The notes: a model not told the origin generated them from the letters alone. A stretch of DNA of 64,000 nt from Rhodalgimonas zhirmunskyi (GCA_030848925.1 JANFFA010000001.1:1-64000), one strand, 5' to 3'; counted from the first letter of the stretch, positions 16,451-25,631 are shown. A program made the numbers and translations.

Positions 16451-16887
16451 GCGGCGCCTTCGGCCTTTTGACGCGCCAGCGCGCTGTCGCGATCATTGAT
16501 GCCGAGGAGGTTGGCGATCATGCGCATGTTGCTGTCTTCGAGCATGTCGCGCTCACCATCGGCGAGGACCACGCTCCACATCGCTTCGAGCACGGCGAGG
16601 CGGTCGTCATGGGGCACGGCATCCTTGATTGCACGGGTGAAGCGGACGGTGTCAGGGGCTTCGGCCTCGACGCCCTCGGCCTCGGTGCGCAGGGCGGCGG
16701 CCTCGAAAGGAGAAAGGGCGTAGCGGCGGGCCAGCACGCGATCGATCTGTGCCATCTCGACGGTGGCGTATTCGCCATCGGCCCGCGCCAGTCGCACCAG
16801 CAGCGCGCAGAGCGCCAATCGTGCGTCTTCATCGGGCAGGGGGGCCGTGTTGGGACCGGTCAGTTTCTTGAGAAAATCGGCAAACAT
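16447..16887 (-). CDS. TerB-family (tellurite-resistance-like) protein, copy 1
   Basis: 146 residues, all-helical, soluble. It belongs to the TerB/DjlA-N fold: L-A-L-C-A-L-L-V-R-L-A-R-A-D-G-E-Y at ~25-41, a middle helix bundle, then W-S-V-V-L-A-D-G-E-R with an acidic metal-binding-like loop at ~104-113. The two A-D-G-E motifs are the typical acidic sites of TerB. A paralogue lies 23 bases upstream on the same strand. Members without a Ter cluster have no settled function; membrane-stress or metal roles have been proposed for the family. Its stop overlaps the start of the PhnD-like gene. Confidence 0.8.
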   Translation of the reverse strand: MFADFLKKLTGPNTAPLPDEDARLALCALLVRLARADGEYATVEMAQIDRVLARRYALSPFEAAALRTEAEGVEAEAPDTVRFTRAIKDAVPHDDRLAVLEAMWSVVLADGERDMLEDSNMRMIANLLGINDRDSALARQKAEGAA

Positions 16888-16910
16888 ATTTTCACTTTCG
16901 TACTGTCGTG

Positions 16911-17354
16911 TCAGCCCCCGCTGACAGCGCCGCGGGCGGCATTGCTGTCGGCCTCGCTCATGCCGAGAGCGCTGCGCAGGGAGTTGATTGTCGTGACTTC
17001 TTCTGGCCGCTCGACACCATCGGCGAGAAGCACGGCCCAGAGGGCCTTGAGCGTTTCGAACCGGCCCTCGTGCGAGACGGTTTCGCGGATGAGACGGGCG
17101 AATTCATCGGTGTCGGGCGCGGCATGTTCGAGTTTTTCGCAGATCGCGCGCATCTGGGCGGCCTCGATCGGGCCGATATGGTTGGCGCGGGCGAGGATGC
17201 GGTCGATCCGCTGGATTTCCTCGACGCGATAGGTGGCGTCCGACTTGGCCACGCGCACCATGAGCGCGCCAAGCGCATGTTTGGCGTCGGGGGCAGGGAG
17301 CGGAGCCGGCTCTGGATGGGAGAAGGCCTGAAGAATTCGTTTTACGATGGGCAT
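16911..17354 (-). CDS. TerB-family (tellurite-resistance-like) protein, copy 2
   Basis: 147 residues, clearly paralogous to the next gene along the strand. It has L-G-A-L-M-V-R-V-A-K-S-D-A-T-Y at ~29-43, I-Q-R-I-D-R-I-L-A-R-A-N, and W-A-V-L-L-A-D-G-V-E at ~105-114. The first acidic loop differs (S-D-A-T instead of A-D-G-E), so one of the two metal-like sites may be altered. It is probably the first gene of the TerB-TerB-PhnD-like unit. No other Ter genes (TerC, TerD, TerZ) are in the window. Confidence 0.8.
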   Translation of the reverse strand: MPIVKRILQAFSHPEPAPLPAPDAKHALGALMVRVAKSDATYRVEEIQRIDRILARANHIGPIEAAQMRAICEKLEHAAPDTDEFARLIRETVSHEGRFETLKALWAVLLADGVERPEEVTTINSLRSALGMSEADSNAARGAVSGG

Positions 17355-17427
17355 GACGCGCGCCTCTTGTTGCTTTCTCTAGCTAACCATCCGCGCGCGC
17401 CTTCGCAAATGCCAATTGCGACTTTTC

Positions 17428-17721
17428 TCAGCCGTCATAACCTTCGACGATCACCATGTCGCCTTCGGAAACGTCATCGCGCAGGGCTTTGGCGGCTTGA
17501 TAGGCGGGGCTGTCATAGCAGGCCTTGGCGGCCTCGTAGCTGGGAAATTCGATCACGACGTTGCGGCTGCGCGAGGTGCCTTCGCGGCATTCGAAATCGC
17601 CCGCTCGCACAAGGAAGCGCGCGCCATATTCGGCAAAGGGCGCGGCATTCGCGGCGATGTATTTCTTGTACTGCTCGAAGTCGCTGATATCGATGCGTGC
17701 GACCCAATATCCTTTGGCCAT
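17428..17721 (-). CDS. DUF1330 small protein
   Basis: 97 residues from ATG 17721, which has a good AAGGAG seven to eight bases upstream; the frame extends further but without conserved sequence. M-A-K-G-Y-W-V-A-R-I-D-I, then Y-K-K-Y, a central V-I-E-F-P-S-Y-E-A-A and C-Y-D-S-P-A-Y-Q match DUF1330, a dimeric alpha+beta (ferredoxin-like) barrel family. The biochemical function of the family is not established. It stands as a single gene between TerB and an exported protein. Confidence 0.88.
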   Translation of the reverse strand: MAKGYWVARIDISDFEQYKKYIAANAAPFAEYGARFLVRAGDFECREGTSRSRNVVIEFPSYEAAKACYDSPAYQAAKALRDDVSEGDMVIVEGYDG

Positions 17722-17790
17722 GGTGTTCTCCTTCATCTGCCCATTTTTGCTTGCGGCGATGCTGCGCGGGGAACGGGGTGAGGTCAAGGC

Positions 17791-18585
17791 TCAGCCCAGC
17801 GGGATCGGCTTTGCATAAAGGATATCGTCAAGTGCGATGCCGCCGGGATCGATGTTTTCGATGGTAAATCCGGCGACGTCGCGCGCAAGGCCTGCGCGCC
17901 GCCAAGCGAGGCGTTCGACGCCTGTGCCGGGGATCACCACCATCTGACCGAGGCTCTGGCCGTTGCGGGCGTAGGCCGTGAGGGTGATCGCGCCACGCGG
18001 CGGCCCGGTGTGGCCCATCGGGGCGGGATAGGCCGCGTGCAGCAGAAAACCGATTGCTGGCTGATCCTCGTCGAACAGGACCGCGATGGATCCTTCGCCG
18101 CGCCCCTCGATCCGCGCCGCGCCACGCGGTCCTAGCGGGAACAGCGCCATGGACGCGAAGCCCCGATGCCACGCGAGGGCCAAGTTTTGAGAGGGCGCGC
18201 CAGCCCGCACCGAGAGGGGGGCCTCGGGTTCGCTGCCAAGTGCATCGAACTGTCCGCCTGTTCTTGTGTGTCGCAACAAGTGAGACTGGCCACTGAACCG
18301 TTCGCCGATAAACGTGGGGCCCGCGCGCATGGGGGCGTTAAGAATATGGCCGGGTTCATCGCGTGGCGGCAGCGTATCAAAGCGCAACACGCCGCCCAGT
18401 TCGGACCTCACCTGATCATAGGAGGCGGGCAGGAGCGCGGGGTGAGCGCCTTGCGCACGCACGCCCTGTGTCGAAGGAATGACAAAGAGGAACAGGGCGC
18501 AAAACCAAAGCGCCGCGAAGGACGGCGCACTGCGGCAAAAAGAAATATCTCTCCAACCGGTGGGTAATTTCCGTTTTGCTGTCAC
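17791..18585 (-). CDS. Exported protein of unknown function
   Basis: 264 residues from GTG 18585, preceded by CTGGGGAGC. A hydrophobic stretch at ~22-40 ending in V-R-A-Q looks like a signal peptide with cleavage near residue 44. The mature part is beta-rich. It includes V-L-R-F-D-T-L near the start and ends with V-A-G-F-T-I-E-N-I-D-P-G-G-I-A-L-D-D-I-L-Y, the pattern at the end of jelly-roll domains in exported proteins that describe an 'object with a local bounding site', often after 'IDDI/LDDI'. No catalytic motif is recognised. Divergently transcribed from the gene at 18722, with 136 bases between. Confidence 0.65.
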   Translation of the reverse strand: MTAKRKLPTGWRDISFCRSAPSFAALWFCALFLFVIPSTQGVRAQGAHPALLPASYDQVRSELGGVLRFDTLPPRDEPGHILNAPMRAGPTFIGERFSGQSHLLRHTRTGGQFDALGSEPEAPLSVRAGAPSQNLALAWHRGFASMALFPLGPRGAARIEGRGEGSIAVLFDEDQPAIGFLLHAAYPAPMGHTGPPRGAITLTAYARNGQSLGQMVVIPGTGVERLAWRRAGLARDVAGFTIENIDPGGIALDDILYAKPIPLG

Positions 18586-18721
18586 AATTGCTCCCCAGTT
18601 TCGGCCACATGAGACGCGACAACACTAACAACCGGATCGGTGAGCTGCCTCTGTCTTCTGCTGCGATATGCGTAGTTTCTCCTGATCCTATCCTGTGGCG
18701 CGTGAACGGATAACAAAAAAG

Positions 18722-19294
18722 ATGGCATTTTCCCGATCCTTTGACTGGACCAGCACGAGCGAGCAAGAACACCTTGCCTATGTAAGGCGCGCCAATGTGA
18801 AGCAGCTCAACAATATTCTGTGCACCTATGACTGGGGTCATTTTCCCGAAACTGTTCTCGGTTGGGCGACCGCGCAGAAGGGGCTGGATCTCGACGCGGC
18901 GCTGAAGGCGTTCTTCAACGGCGATCCGAGCCGGTTCAACTATATCCCGAAGCAGGATGTCGGCCCAGATCATCGCGGCACGGTGAGGCTTCTCGATTCC
19001 ATATGCTTGCGGATCAACGCCGGTTTTTATCTTCCGAGCCGGTTGGCCTGTGATGCCAAGCTGCGCAAGCTTGATAAATGGTTGTTCTATCAGGACGAGG
19101 ATATCACCGAAGGGCAACGCGGCCGGTGGGTTCTGGATCGGGCGGTGCTGGCCCCGGCCTTGAAGCCGGCGGAGGCGTCGATCGGTGATGAAGATGTTGC
19201 TGGATTGAACCCCAACCTGTTGCCTGGGCATCATACGCCGCTGAGCGAGAGCCTGTCGCTCAAGGCGATTATTCGGCCCCTGACGGGAAGCTGA
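18722..19294 (+). CDS. Conserved hypothetical protein with a DUF4274-like segment
   Basis: 190 residues from ATG 18722; the frame is open from GTG 18695 and the longer form cannot be excluded. No signal peptide or membrane helix. Residues ~24-62 read Q-L-N-N-I-L-C-T-Y-D-W-G-x-F-P-E-T-V-L-G then L-D-L-D-A-A-L-K-A-F-F-N-G, resembling DUF4274, where a Y-x-W-D-D-G and a C-D-L-A-x-A-L-x-x-F-W block alternate. DUF4274 proteins are often found with toxin or immunity loci but have no proven role. The second half (R-L-L-D-S-I-C-L-R-I-N and W-L-F-Y-Q-D-E-D-I) is unassigned. The family call is a weak match by eye. Confidence 0.6.
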   Translation: MAFSRSFDWTSTSEQEHLAYVRRANVKQLNNILCTYDWGHFPETVLGWATAQKGLDLDAALKAFFNGDPSRFNYIPKQDVGPDHRGTVRLLDSICLRINAGFYLPSRLACDAKLRKLDKWLFYQDEDITEGQRGRWVLDRAVLAPALKPAEASIGDEDVAGLNPNLLPGHHTPLSESLSLKAIIRPLTGS

Positions 19295-19358
19295 CCGGAA
19301 ACTAGCGGGCGCCCTGCGGCCCCATTTCAAGGCTGGCTTGGGGCGGGCGATCGTCAGC

Positions 19359-19967
19359 CTAGGCCGGGCGGGTGAACCGCGCGCGTGCCTTGGCGACTTC
19401 GGAGCGGGTAACACACCCCTGATGGTGGTCGTTGATCAGCCCCATGGCCTGCATAAAGGCATAGACAGTCGTCGGGCCCACGAATTTCCAGCCGCGTTTC
19501 TTGAGCTCTTTCGAAATCGCGATGCTTTCGGCGCTTGTGGTCTGGCTCTGTGGGGCGGGCAGGGCGGCCTCATCGGGTTCGTAAGACCAGAAGAACGCGG
19601 CAAGCGAGCCTTCGCGCTCGATCATCTCGATGGCGCGGGCGGCGTTGTTGATGGAGGCTTCGATCTTGCCCCGGTGGCGGATGATGCCTTTGTCTTGCAA
19701 CAAACGCTCGACGTCGGCTTCGGTGAAGCGGGCAACGGCGTGGTAATCGAAGTCCTTGAAGGCCCGGCGAAAATTCTCGCGCTTGTCGAGGATCGTGCGC
19801 CAGCTTAGGCCGGATTGGAAACCTTCGAGGCAGATCTTTTCGAACAACCGCCGATCATCGCCGACGGGAAAACCCCACTCGCGATCATGGTAGGGGAAGA
19901 ACGGATCATAAGAGCCGCACCAGCCGCATCTGGGCCGCCCGTCCGGGCCATCGACCAATGCGTTCAT
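19359..19967 (-). CDS. tag: DNA-3-methyladenine glycosylase I
   Basis: 202 residues. R-C-G-W-C at 13-17, P-Y-H-D-R-E-W-G at ~25-32, and the segment F-E-K-I-C-L-E-G-F-Q-S-G-L-S-W are hallmark Tag sequences. Cys14 and His27 have the same 13-residue spacing as the zinc ligands Cys4 and His17 of E. coli Tag, and the other two ligands are in the late H-H-Q-G-C segment. The F-V-G-P-T-T-V-Y-A-F-M-Q-A-M-G-L block before it is also conserved. It excises 3-methyladenine from alkylated DNA as the first step of base excision repair. It follows pyrG on the same strand with about 20 bases between. Confidence 0.95.
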   Translation of the reverse strand: MNALVDGPDGRPRCGWCGSYDPFFPYHDREWGFPVGDDRRLFEKICLEGFQSGLSWRTILDKRENFRRAFKDFDYHAVARFTEADVERLLQDKGIIRHRGKIEASINNAARAIEMIEREGSLAAFFWSYEPDEAALPAPQSQTTSAESIAISKELKKRGWKFVGPTTVYAFMQAMGLINDHHQGCVTRSEVAKARARFTRPA

Positions 19968-19987
19968 ATCCGTTCCTCCCGTTTGGT

Positions 19988-21631
19988 TTACACCAGCCTG
20001 CTCGTCTCGACGGCTGCGCGCACGAAATCCTTGAATAGCGGATGTGGCGCGAAGGGTTTGGATTTCAGTTCAGGGTGAAACTGAACCCCGATGAACCACG
20101 GGTGATCCTGCCATTCGACGATCTCGGGCAGGCGGCCGTCAGGTGACATGCCGGAAAACGCGAGCCCGCAGCTTTCCAGCTTGTCACGATACTTGATGTC
20201 GACTTCGTAGCGATGCCGGTGACGTTCCTCGATCGCGGTGCCGCCGTAGATCTGCGCCACTTTCGAGCCTGCTTTGAGCGTTGCGTCATAGGCGCCAAGG
20301 CGCATGGTGCCGCCCTTGTCGTCGCTGGTCTTGCGTTTGACCGTGTAGTTGCCCTGCACCCATTCCTTGAGGTGATAGACCACCGGGGTGAAACGCTTTT
20401 TGCCAGACTCGTGATCGAATTCCTCGGAGCCGGCATCATCGATCCCGGCCATGTTGCGGGCGGCTTCGATCACCGCCATTTGCATACCAAGGCAGATACC
20501 AAGATAGGGCACCTTGCGTTCGCGGGCGAATTGCGCTGCCTTGATCTTGCCTTCCGTGCCGCGTTCACCGAAGCCGCCGGGCACGAGGATCGCGTGGTAG
20601 CCTTCGAGGTAGGGGGCGGCATCCTTCTTGTCGAAGACTTCGGAATCGACCCAATCGACGTTGACCTTGACCCGGTTGGCCATGCCGCCGTGGATGAGCG
20701 CTTCCTTGATGGATTTATAGGCGTCCTCGAGCTGGATGTATTTGCCGACGATGGCGATGTTCACCTCACCATCGGTGTTGGTGATCCGGTCTTGGACGTC
20801 CTCCCATACGGTGAGGTCCGGACGCGGAGCCGGGGCGATCTGGAACGCATCCAAAACCGCCTGATCGAGGCCGACGCGGTGATAGGCCAGCGGGGCCTCG
20901 TAGATCGAATTCAGGTCATAGGCCGGAATCACCGCCTCGGGGCGGACGTTGCAGAAAAGGGCAATCTTGGCGCGTTCCTTTTCGGGGATCGGCTGTTCGG
21001 AGCGACAGACCAGCACGTCCGGCTGGAGGCCGATGGAACGCAGTTCCTTGACTGAGTGCTGGGTCGGCTTGGTTTTCAACTCGCCCGACGCGGCGAGGTA
21101 GGGCAGCAGCGTCAGGTGCATGAAGATACACTGACCGCGGGGGCGTTCCTGCGCGAATTGGCGGATCGCCTCGAAGAAGGGCAGCCCTTCGATATCGCCG
21201 ACAGTGCCGCCGATTTCGCAGAGCATGAAATCGACCTCGTCATCTCCGATTTCGATGAAGTCCTTGATCTCGTTAGTGACGTGCGGAATCACCTGGATCG
21301 TTTTGCCGAGGTAATCGCCACGCCGCTCTTTTTCGAGCACGTTGGTGTAGATTCGGCCCGAGGAAACAGAATCCGTCTTGCGCGCGGGCACGCCGGTGAA
21401 GCGTTCGTAATGGCCGAGGTCGAGATCGGTTTCGGCGCCGTCATCGGTGACGAAGACTTCGCCATGTTCGAACGGGGACATCGTGCCGGGATCCACGTTG
21501 AGATAAGGATCGAGTTTGCGGAGCCGGACGGAAAAGCCCCGCGCCTGCAACAATGCGCCAAGGGCAGCCGAGGCCAGCCCCTTGCCTAGCGACGAAACAA
21601 CGCCACCGGTGATGAATACGTAACGCGCCAT
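19988..21631 (-). CDS. pyrG: CTP synthase
   Basis: 547 residues from ATG 21631; the upstream extension of the frame has no homology. [18 protein letters not shown] is the universal start of CTP synthase. The amidoligase domain (to ~270) is followed by a class I glutamine amidotransferase domain with nucleophile cysteine in G-I-C-L-G-M-Q and the H/E pair in G-V-Q-F-H-P-E-L. It makes CTP from UTP, ATP and glutamine, the last step of pyrimidine nucleotide synthesis. Complete and of normal length. secG lies upstream on the same strand, 278 bases away, a common alphaproteobacterial neighbourhood. Confidence 0.98.
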   Translation of the reverse strand: MARYVFITGGVVSSLGKGLASAALGALLQARGFSVRLRKLDPYLNVDPGTMSPFEHGEVFVTDDGAETDLDLGHYERFTGVPARKTDSVSSGRIYTNVLEKERRGDYLGKTIQVIPHVTNEIKDFIEIGDDEVDFMLCEIGGTVGDIEGLPFFEAIRQFAQERPRGQCIFMHLTLLPYLAASGELKTKPTQHSVKELRSIGLQPDVLVCRSEQPIPEKERAKIALFCNVRPEAVIPAYDLNSIYEAPLAYHRVGLDQAVLDAFQIAPAPRPDLTVWEDVQDRITNTDGEVNIAIVGKYIQLEDAYKSIKEALIHGGMANRVKVNVDWVDSEVFDKKDAAPYLEGYHAILVPGGFGERGTEGKIKAAQFARERKVPYLGICLGMQMAVIEAARNMAGIDDAGSEEFDHESGKKRFTPVVYHLKEWVQGNYTVKRKTSDDKGGTMRLGAYDATLKAGSKVAQIYGGTAIEERHRHRYEVDIKYRDKLESCGLAFSGMSPDGRLPEIVEWQDHPWFIGVQFHPELKSKPFAPHPLFKDFVRAAVETSRLV

Positions 21632-21909
21632 CTTTGCGATGATCCCCCGTGTTTTTCGGAAACCCGCCTGTTGGCACGTTTCCCTGACTGCTCCAGAATG
21701 CTCTGATCCAAGGCCGCCAACTTGCGCCGGATGCCCTGTAACACGGGATTTAAGTGTTATGGGATTCGGGGGGCAATGGCAAGGCGGCCACCACATGATG
21801 TGGTAGATTTTTTCGTGTCATCAATAGGTTGTAGGGGTAGGGCACCCACCGCAAAAAACGGATTTTCTGCGGCAGTTCAGGTTGCGCGCCACCCTGCGCG
21901 AGACAAGCC

Positions 21910-22284
21910 TCAGTCGGCCTTGGGCACCAGCGGCGTGGTTCCGCCATCGTCTGCGGACGGCGGCAGCAGGCTGTCGCCGCTCTGGCCATCAAGCCCGGTT
22001 GCGGGAGCATCGGCCGCGGGGGCCGGGGCGTCGCTGATCCGGTCGATCACCGAACCGCTGGCCGATTTTTCGGCCGCGATAACGGTCAGGGTGATCGAGG
22101 TGGCGATGAAAGCGATTGCCAGGATCCAGGTCACCTTCCCCATCGCGGTGGCTGCTGCGCGTGCCGAGACCGCGCCACCGCCGCCGCCCATGCCAAGGCC
22201 GCCACCTTCGGAGCGCTGCAAAAGCACGACGCCGATCAGCCCGAGGGCCAGCAGAAGGTGAATGATGAGAATGACGTTTTCCAT
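21910..22284 (-). CDS. secG: Preprotein translocase subunit SecG
   Basis: 124 residues. Two membrane helices (~2-22 and ~52-72) flank the conserved cytoplasmic loop V-V-L-L-Q-R-S-E-G-G-G-L-G-M-G-G-G-G, which defines SecG. The last ~45 residues are a low-complexity, Ala/Pro/Asp-rich tail typical of alphaproteobacterial SecG. It assists SecYE in protein export across the inner membrane. Located upstream of pyrG on the same strand. Confidence 0.95.
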   Translation of the reverse strand: MENVILIIHLLLALGLIGVVLLQRSEGGGLGMGGGGGAVSARAAATAMGKVTWILAIAFIATSITLTVIAAEKSASGSVIDRISDAPAPAADAPATGLDGQSGDSLLPPSADDGGTTPLVPKAD

Positions 22285-22379
22285 GGGGGGCTTGGCCTGG
22301 CTCTTGTCTGTTTCGCGGCTATGTAGGGGAAAGGCGGCCCGGGTGCAAGCGCGTCAGGCCCACTCCGCCACTGCAAAAC

Positions 22380-22775
22380 TCATTCGTCGAGGTCATCCAC
22401 GTCCGCTTGCCCGGATAGGGCGCGGCGCACGTGGCTCCAGCTGAGGCCGACGCCGAGCACGAGGGAAAGGGCGACCAGCGCGATCCATGTATTCAAGGTG
22501 GGATTCGCGAAATCCACCCAGCCCTGATCGTAGAGCACCCACAGGGCGGCGGCGACGATGGCGAGGACCAGCCCCATGCCGAATGCGCCGATCGAGCGCA
22601 GGGTGGCCCTGAGGTAGACGATATAGCCCACCAGCAGCAACAGCCCGGCCAGCACCACCATCGGCATCTGTTCCGAGAAATCCTGCTGCGCCCAGCGGAC
22701 GAAATTCCATTGTGTCGGATTGAAGGTCAGCGCCAGAAGCCCGAAGGCGGCGACCCATCGCAAGAAAAAACCCAT
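22380..22775 (-). CDS. DUF6524-type small membrane protein
   Basis: 131 residues with four predicted membrane helices (~5-20, 38-54, 63-83, 95-112). F-N-P-T-x-W-N-F-V-R-W at ~18-28 and R-S-I-G-A-F-G-M at ~62-69 are conserved in small alphaproteobacterial membrane proteins grouped as DUF6524. The C-terminus is cytoplasmic and acidic (D-V-D-D-L-D-E). Function unknown. It stands between secG and yebC with about 95 bases to secG. Confidence 0.75.
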   Translation of the reverse strand: MGFFLRWVAAFGLLALTFNPTQWNFVRWAQQDFSEQMPMVVLAGLLLLVGYIVYLRATLRSIGAFGMGLVLAIVAAALWVLYDQGWVDFANPTLNTWIALVALSLVLGVGLSWSHVRRALSGQADVDDLDE

Positions 22776-22985
22776 GGCATGCTCCTTTCACTTTTCCCCT
22801 CATCGCGCGAAGCCGCGCCGCTGTCCAGTTCGGGGCGCACTGCTTTTTAGTCTTGCAGGGAAAAACCCGGCTGGCGGGCGAGGGGTACGGGGCTGAGTGC
22901 TCTCTCCGCTCTGATCTTGTCATCCCGCCCCTGCATCCCTTATGAGAGGCGCAACCAAGATCAACCCGACCGCAGGAGCACATAA

Positions 22986-23732
22986 ATGGCCGGCCATTCC
23001 AAATGGGCAAACATTCAGCACCGCAAGGGGCGCCAGGACGCCGCGCGCTCCAAGCTTTTCTCCAAGCTCTCTAAGGAGATCACCGTCGCTGCGAAGATGG
23101 GCGATCCGGACCCGGAAAAGAACCCGCGTCTTCGCCTTGCCGTGAAAAGCGCCAAGTCGCAGTCGATGCCCAATGACAATATCGACCGTGCCATCAAGAA
23201 GGCCACCGGTGGAGAGGGCGACGATTACGAAGAAATCCGCTACGAGGGCTATGGCCCCGGCGGGGTTGCCGTGATCGTCGAGGCGATGACCGACAACCGC
23301 AATCGCACGGCGTCGAACGTGCGTTCGACCTTTACCAAGCACGGTGGCAACCTTGGCGAAACCGGTTCGGTCGGGTTCATGTTCGAGCGCAAGGGCGAAG
23401 TCACCTATCCCGCGTCGGTTGGCGATGCCGATACCGTCATGATGGCGGCGATCGAAGCCGGGGCGGAAGACGTCGAAAGCTCGGAAGAGGGGCATACCAT
23501 CTGGTGCGCCGATACCGATCTGAACGATGTCGCGGCCGCGCTTGAAGCCGAGTTGGGGGAAAGTGACGAGACGCAGTTGACCTGGCGGCCGACGACGACC
23601 ACCGAGCTTGACCTCGACGGTATGCAGAAACTGATGAGACTGATCGATACGCTTGAAGACGATGATGACGTTCAGCGGGTCACGGCGAACTTCGAAGCCT
23701 CGGACGAGGTGATGGAGCAACTCGCAGGTTAA
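22986..23732 (+). CDS. YebC/PmpR-family regulatory protein
   Basis: 248 residues. The start [14 protein letters not shown] is diagnostic for the YebC/TACO1 family, followed by the three-domain fold with [16 protein letters not shown] and F-x-x-K-G segments. Members act as DNA-binding regulators or help ribosomes pass polyproline stretches; which role applies here cannot be read. Start follows GCAGGAGCAC. Monocistronic: a clear terminator follows 50 bases after the stop. Confidence 0.96.
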   Translation: MAGHSKWANIQHRKGRQDAARSKLFSKLSKEITVAAKMGDPDPEKNPRLRLAVKSAKSQSMPNDNIDRAIKKATGGEGDDYEEIRYEGYGPGGVAVIVEAMTDNRNRTASNVRSTFTKHGGNLGETGSVGFMFERKGEVTYPASVGDADTVMMAAIEAGAEDVESSEEGHTIWCADTDLNDVAAALEAELGESDETQLTWRPTTTTELDLDGMQKLMRLIDTLEDDDDVQRVTANFEASDEVMEQLAG

Positions 23733-23782
23733 GCGGGTTTGCGAGAAGTAAAACCGTTGATGCGCCGTGACTACGGCCTGTG

Positions 23783-23818
23783 CTCCGGCTCCTGAATGGG
23801 GCCGGAGTTATTGTTTTG
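23783..23818 (+). terminator. Rho-independent terminator of the yebC-type gene
   Basis: Perfect 7-bp arms CTCCGGC (23783-23789) and GCCGGAG (23801-23807) with an 11-base loop are followed by TTATTGTTTT. It lies 50 bases after the YebC-family stop codon in the right orientation. Confidence 0.75.
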
Positions 23819-23960
23819 AGGAACGCTTGTTGCTGTGGGGGCAGGTCGTAGGGTTGGCGGACCTGATGTGGTATCGGCTCTGACTGAGATGGGCACGAGG
23901 GGCGCGATTTGTGATCCGGCTTGGGTTTGGTCAAGAATTGTCTGTGCCCGAGACGTTCCG

Positions 23961-24656
23961 TTAGAGATGCTCTGCGAAGAAGCTGCACATCGCATCCCAG
24001 CTGCGCTGGGCGGCGCGGGGGCTGTAGCCATCTGCGTTGGTGTTCGTGAAAGCGTGCACGGTGTGGCCAAAGACGAGCATCTGCCAATCGGCGCAGTGGG
24101 CGTTCATTTCCTCGGCGAAGGCGACTTTTACCTCGGGCGGATCAAGCGGGTCATCCCAGCCGTCGCAGATCAAAAGCGCAGGCTTGATCCGGGTTGATCC
24201 GCTTTCGGGCGGTTGCAGCACGCCGTGCATCGTTACCCCGGCCTGAAACTCTGCGCCCGTGCGGGCCAGGTCGAGAACCCCTTTGCCGCCGAAGCAATAG
24301 CCGACCGCGCCGATCCTGCCCTCATCGACCATCGGCAGGCCTTTGAGGGCGGTCAACGCACCTTGCATCCGCGCGGCGAGGAGTGCGCGATTCTGGTTGA
24401 ACTCGTCCATCCACGCGTTGGCATCTTCGCGCTTGTCGCTGAGCTTGCCATCGCCATAGATATCGACGCCGAGAGCAACATAGCCCATTTCAGCCAGCTT
24501 GTCGGCATAGCCGGTTTCGATCGGGCTGAGCCCCCAGAAGGCGGGCGCCACGAGAACGCCTGCGTATGGGCCGGGGCCCCATTGGGTCTCATCCGGCATT
24601 GCCAGATGGCCATGACAGGTCGCGCCGCCCGCCTGATAGATCATCTCAGAGCCCAT
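23961..24656 (-). CDS. Dienelactone-hydrolase-family alpha/beta hydrolase
   Basis: 231 residues, cytoplasmic. The nucleophile elbow is G-Y-C-F-G-G with cysteine 121, as in dienelactone hydrolases, with the acid at Asp168/169 (D-G-W-D-D) and histidine 201 in F-G-H-T-V-H-A-F. The conserved P-A-F-W-G-L and D-I-Y-G-D-G segments are present. Dienelactone hydrolases open lactone rings in aromatic degradation, but no such pathway is nearby, so the substrate is unknown. Single gene. Confidence 0.9.
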   Translation of the reverse strand: MGSEMIYQAGGATCHGHLAMPDETQWGPGPYAGVLVAPAFWGLSPIETGYADKLAEMGYVALGVDIYGDGKLSDKREDANAWMDEFNQNRALLAARMQGALTALKGLPMVDEGRIGAVGYCFGGKGVLDLARTGAEFQAGVTMHGVLQPPESGSTRIKPALLICDGWDDPLDPPEVKVAFAEEMNAHCADWQMLVFGHTVHAFTNTNADGYSPRAAQRSWDAMCSFFAEHL

Positions 24657-24716
24657 TTGCGTATCCTTCGTGTCACCTGTGTCTTGTCATCTGGCGCCCG
24701 GTTTTTTGGGGGCACA

Positions 24717-25631
24717 TCAAGGGGTAGGGGTGTCCGCGTCTTGAGGCATTACAAGGGTCTTGCTTGCCCGTTGTTTGACTGCGGCGGTCAGGGGGGCGAG
24801 AACGTCGGCCATGCGTCGGCTCACTTGCCAATAGAGCGGGCGATCAAGGGGGGCGTCTTTTTCCAGCAATTGCAGGCGTCCGCGTTTGATCGGAATTTCG
24901 ACCAGCGCCTTGGGGTTGAGCGCCCAGCCGATACCGCGCCGAGAGGCTTCGATGAAGCCATGGCTGGAAGGGATGACGTGGGCGGGTGGATGCAGTCCGG
25001 CGCCAAAGTGTTCTTCGATCCACTCGGCCTGAAGGGTATCTTTTGGGCTGAACCGAAGCATCGGCGCTTGTGCCATGGCCGCAGAGTTCACGCCATCAGG
25101 GAACCAGCGGTTGACGTAGTCGCGGCTGGCCGTCGCGACATAGCGCAAGGCGCCCAGATTATAGACATCACAGCCCTGCACAGGGCGCGCGTGTTCCGTG
25201 ACCGCGGCGATAACATCGCCCCGGCGCAGCCAGTCGGCGGAATGGGTTTCATCATCGACCACGAGATCGAATGTCACATTGTCGATGCCCTCTAGCGCGC
25301 CCAGAAACCAAGTTGCGATGCTGTCGGCGTTGACCGCGATGCGCACCACGGGCAGTGCATCGCTCGTCGCACCGCCGGTTCCAAGATCGCGGCTCACGTC
25401 CTCTTCCAACAGGCGCACGGTTTCGGCATGAGCGGCAAGGCGGGTTCCGGCATCGGTTCCCCGGCAGGGGCTTTCGCGCAGAACCAGCACGGCGCCGACC
25501 TGTTCTTCGAGCGCCTTGAGCCGCTGGGAGATGGCGGATTGCGTAACGCCGAGCGATTGCGCCGCGGCCTCGAAACTGCCGAGGCGAAGAATGGCGGCCA
25601 GTGCGGCCAGTTGCCTGCTATCAAATTGCAT
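24717..25631 (-). CDS. argP: LysR-family regulator of lysine/arginine export (ArgP/LysG type)
   Basis: 304 residues. The N-terminal winged helix (L-A-A-L-A-A-I-L-R-L-G-S-F-E-A-A-A then A-I-S-Q-R-L-K-A-L-E) is LysR-type. The start Q-F-D-S-R-Q-L and the effector domain with D-D-E-T-H-S-A-D-W-L-R-R-G are characteristic of ArgP (IciA/LysG). ArgP senses lysine or arginine and activates the exporter ArgO/LysE. The exporter gene lies divergently 89 bases away, the classic argP-argO arrangement, so the assignment is strong. The operator is expected in 25632-25720. Confidence 0.93.
   Translation of the reverse strand: MQFDSRQLAALAAILRLGSFEAAAQSLGVTQSAISQRLKALEEQVGAVLVLRESPCRGTDAGTRLAAHAETVRLLEEDVSRDLGTGGATSDALPVVRIAVNADSIATWFLGALEGIDNVTFDLVVDDETHSADWLRRGDVIAAVTEHARPVQGCDVYNLGALRYVATASRDYVNRWFPDGVNSAAMAQAPMLRFSPKDTLQAEWIEEHFGAGLHPPAHVIPSSHGFIEASRRGIGWALNPKALVEIPIKRGRLQLLEKDAPLDRPLYWQVSRRMADVLAPLTAAVKQRASKTLVMPQDADTPTP

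Noticed and set aside
15841-17232. Long + strand frame of about 460 codons opposite the PhnD-like and TerB genes
   Set aside because: Arginine/proline-rich translation with no domain, antisense to three conserved genes.
20213-21589. Long + strand frames opposite pyrG
   Set aside because: CTP synthase is full-length on the minus strand; the opposite frames carry no motif.
21790-21813. Hairpin ACCACA/TGTGGT followed by six T on the + strand between pyrG and secG
   Set aside because: It has terminator form on the + strand, but both flanking genes are on the minus strand and no + transcript is expected there.
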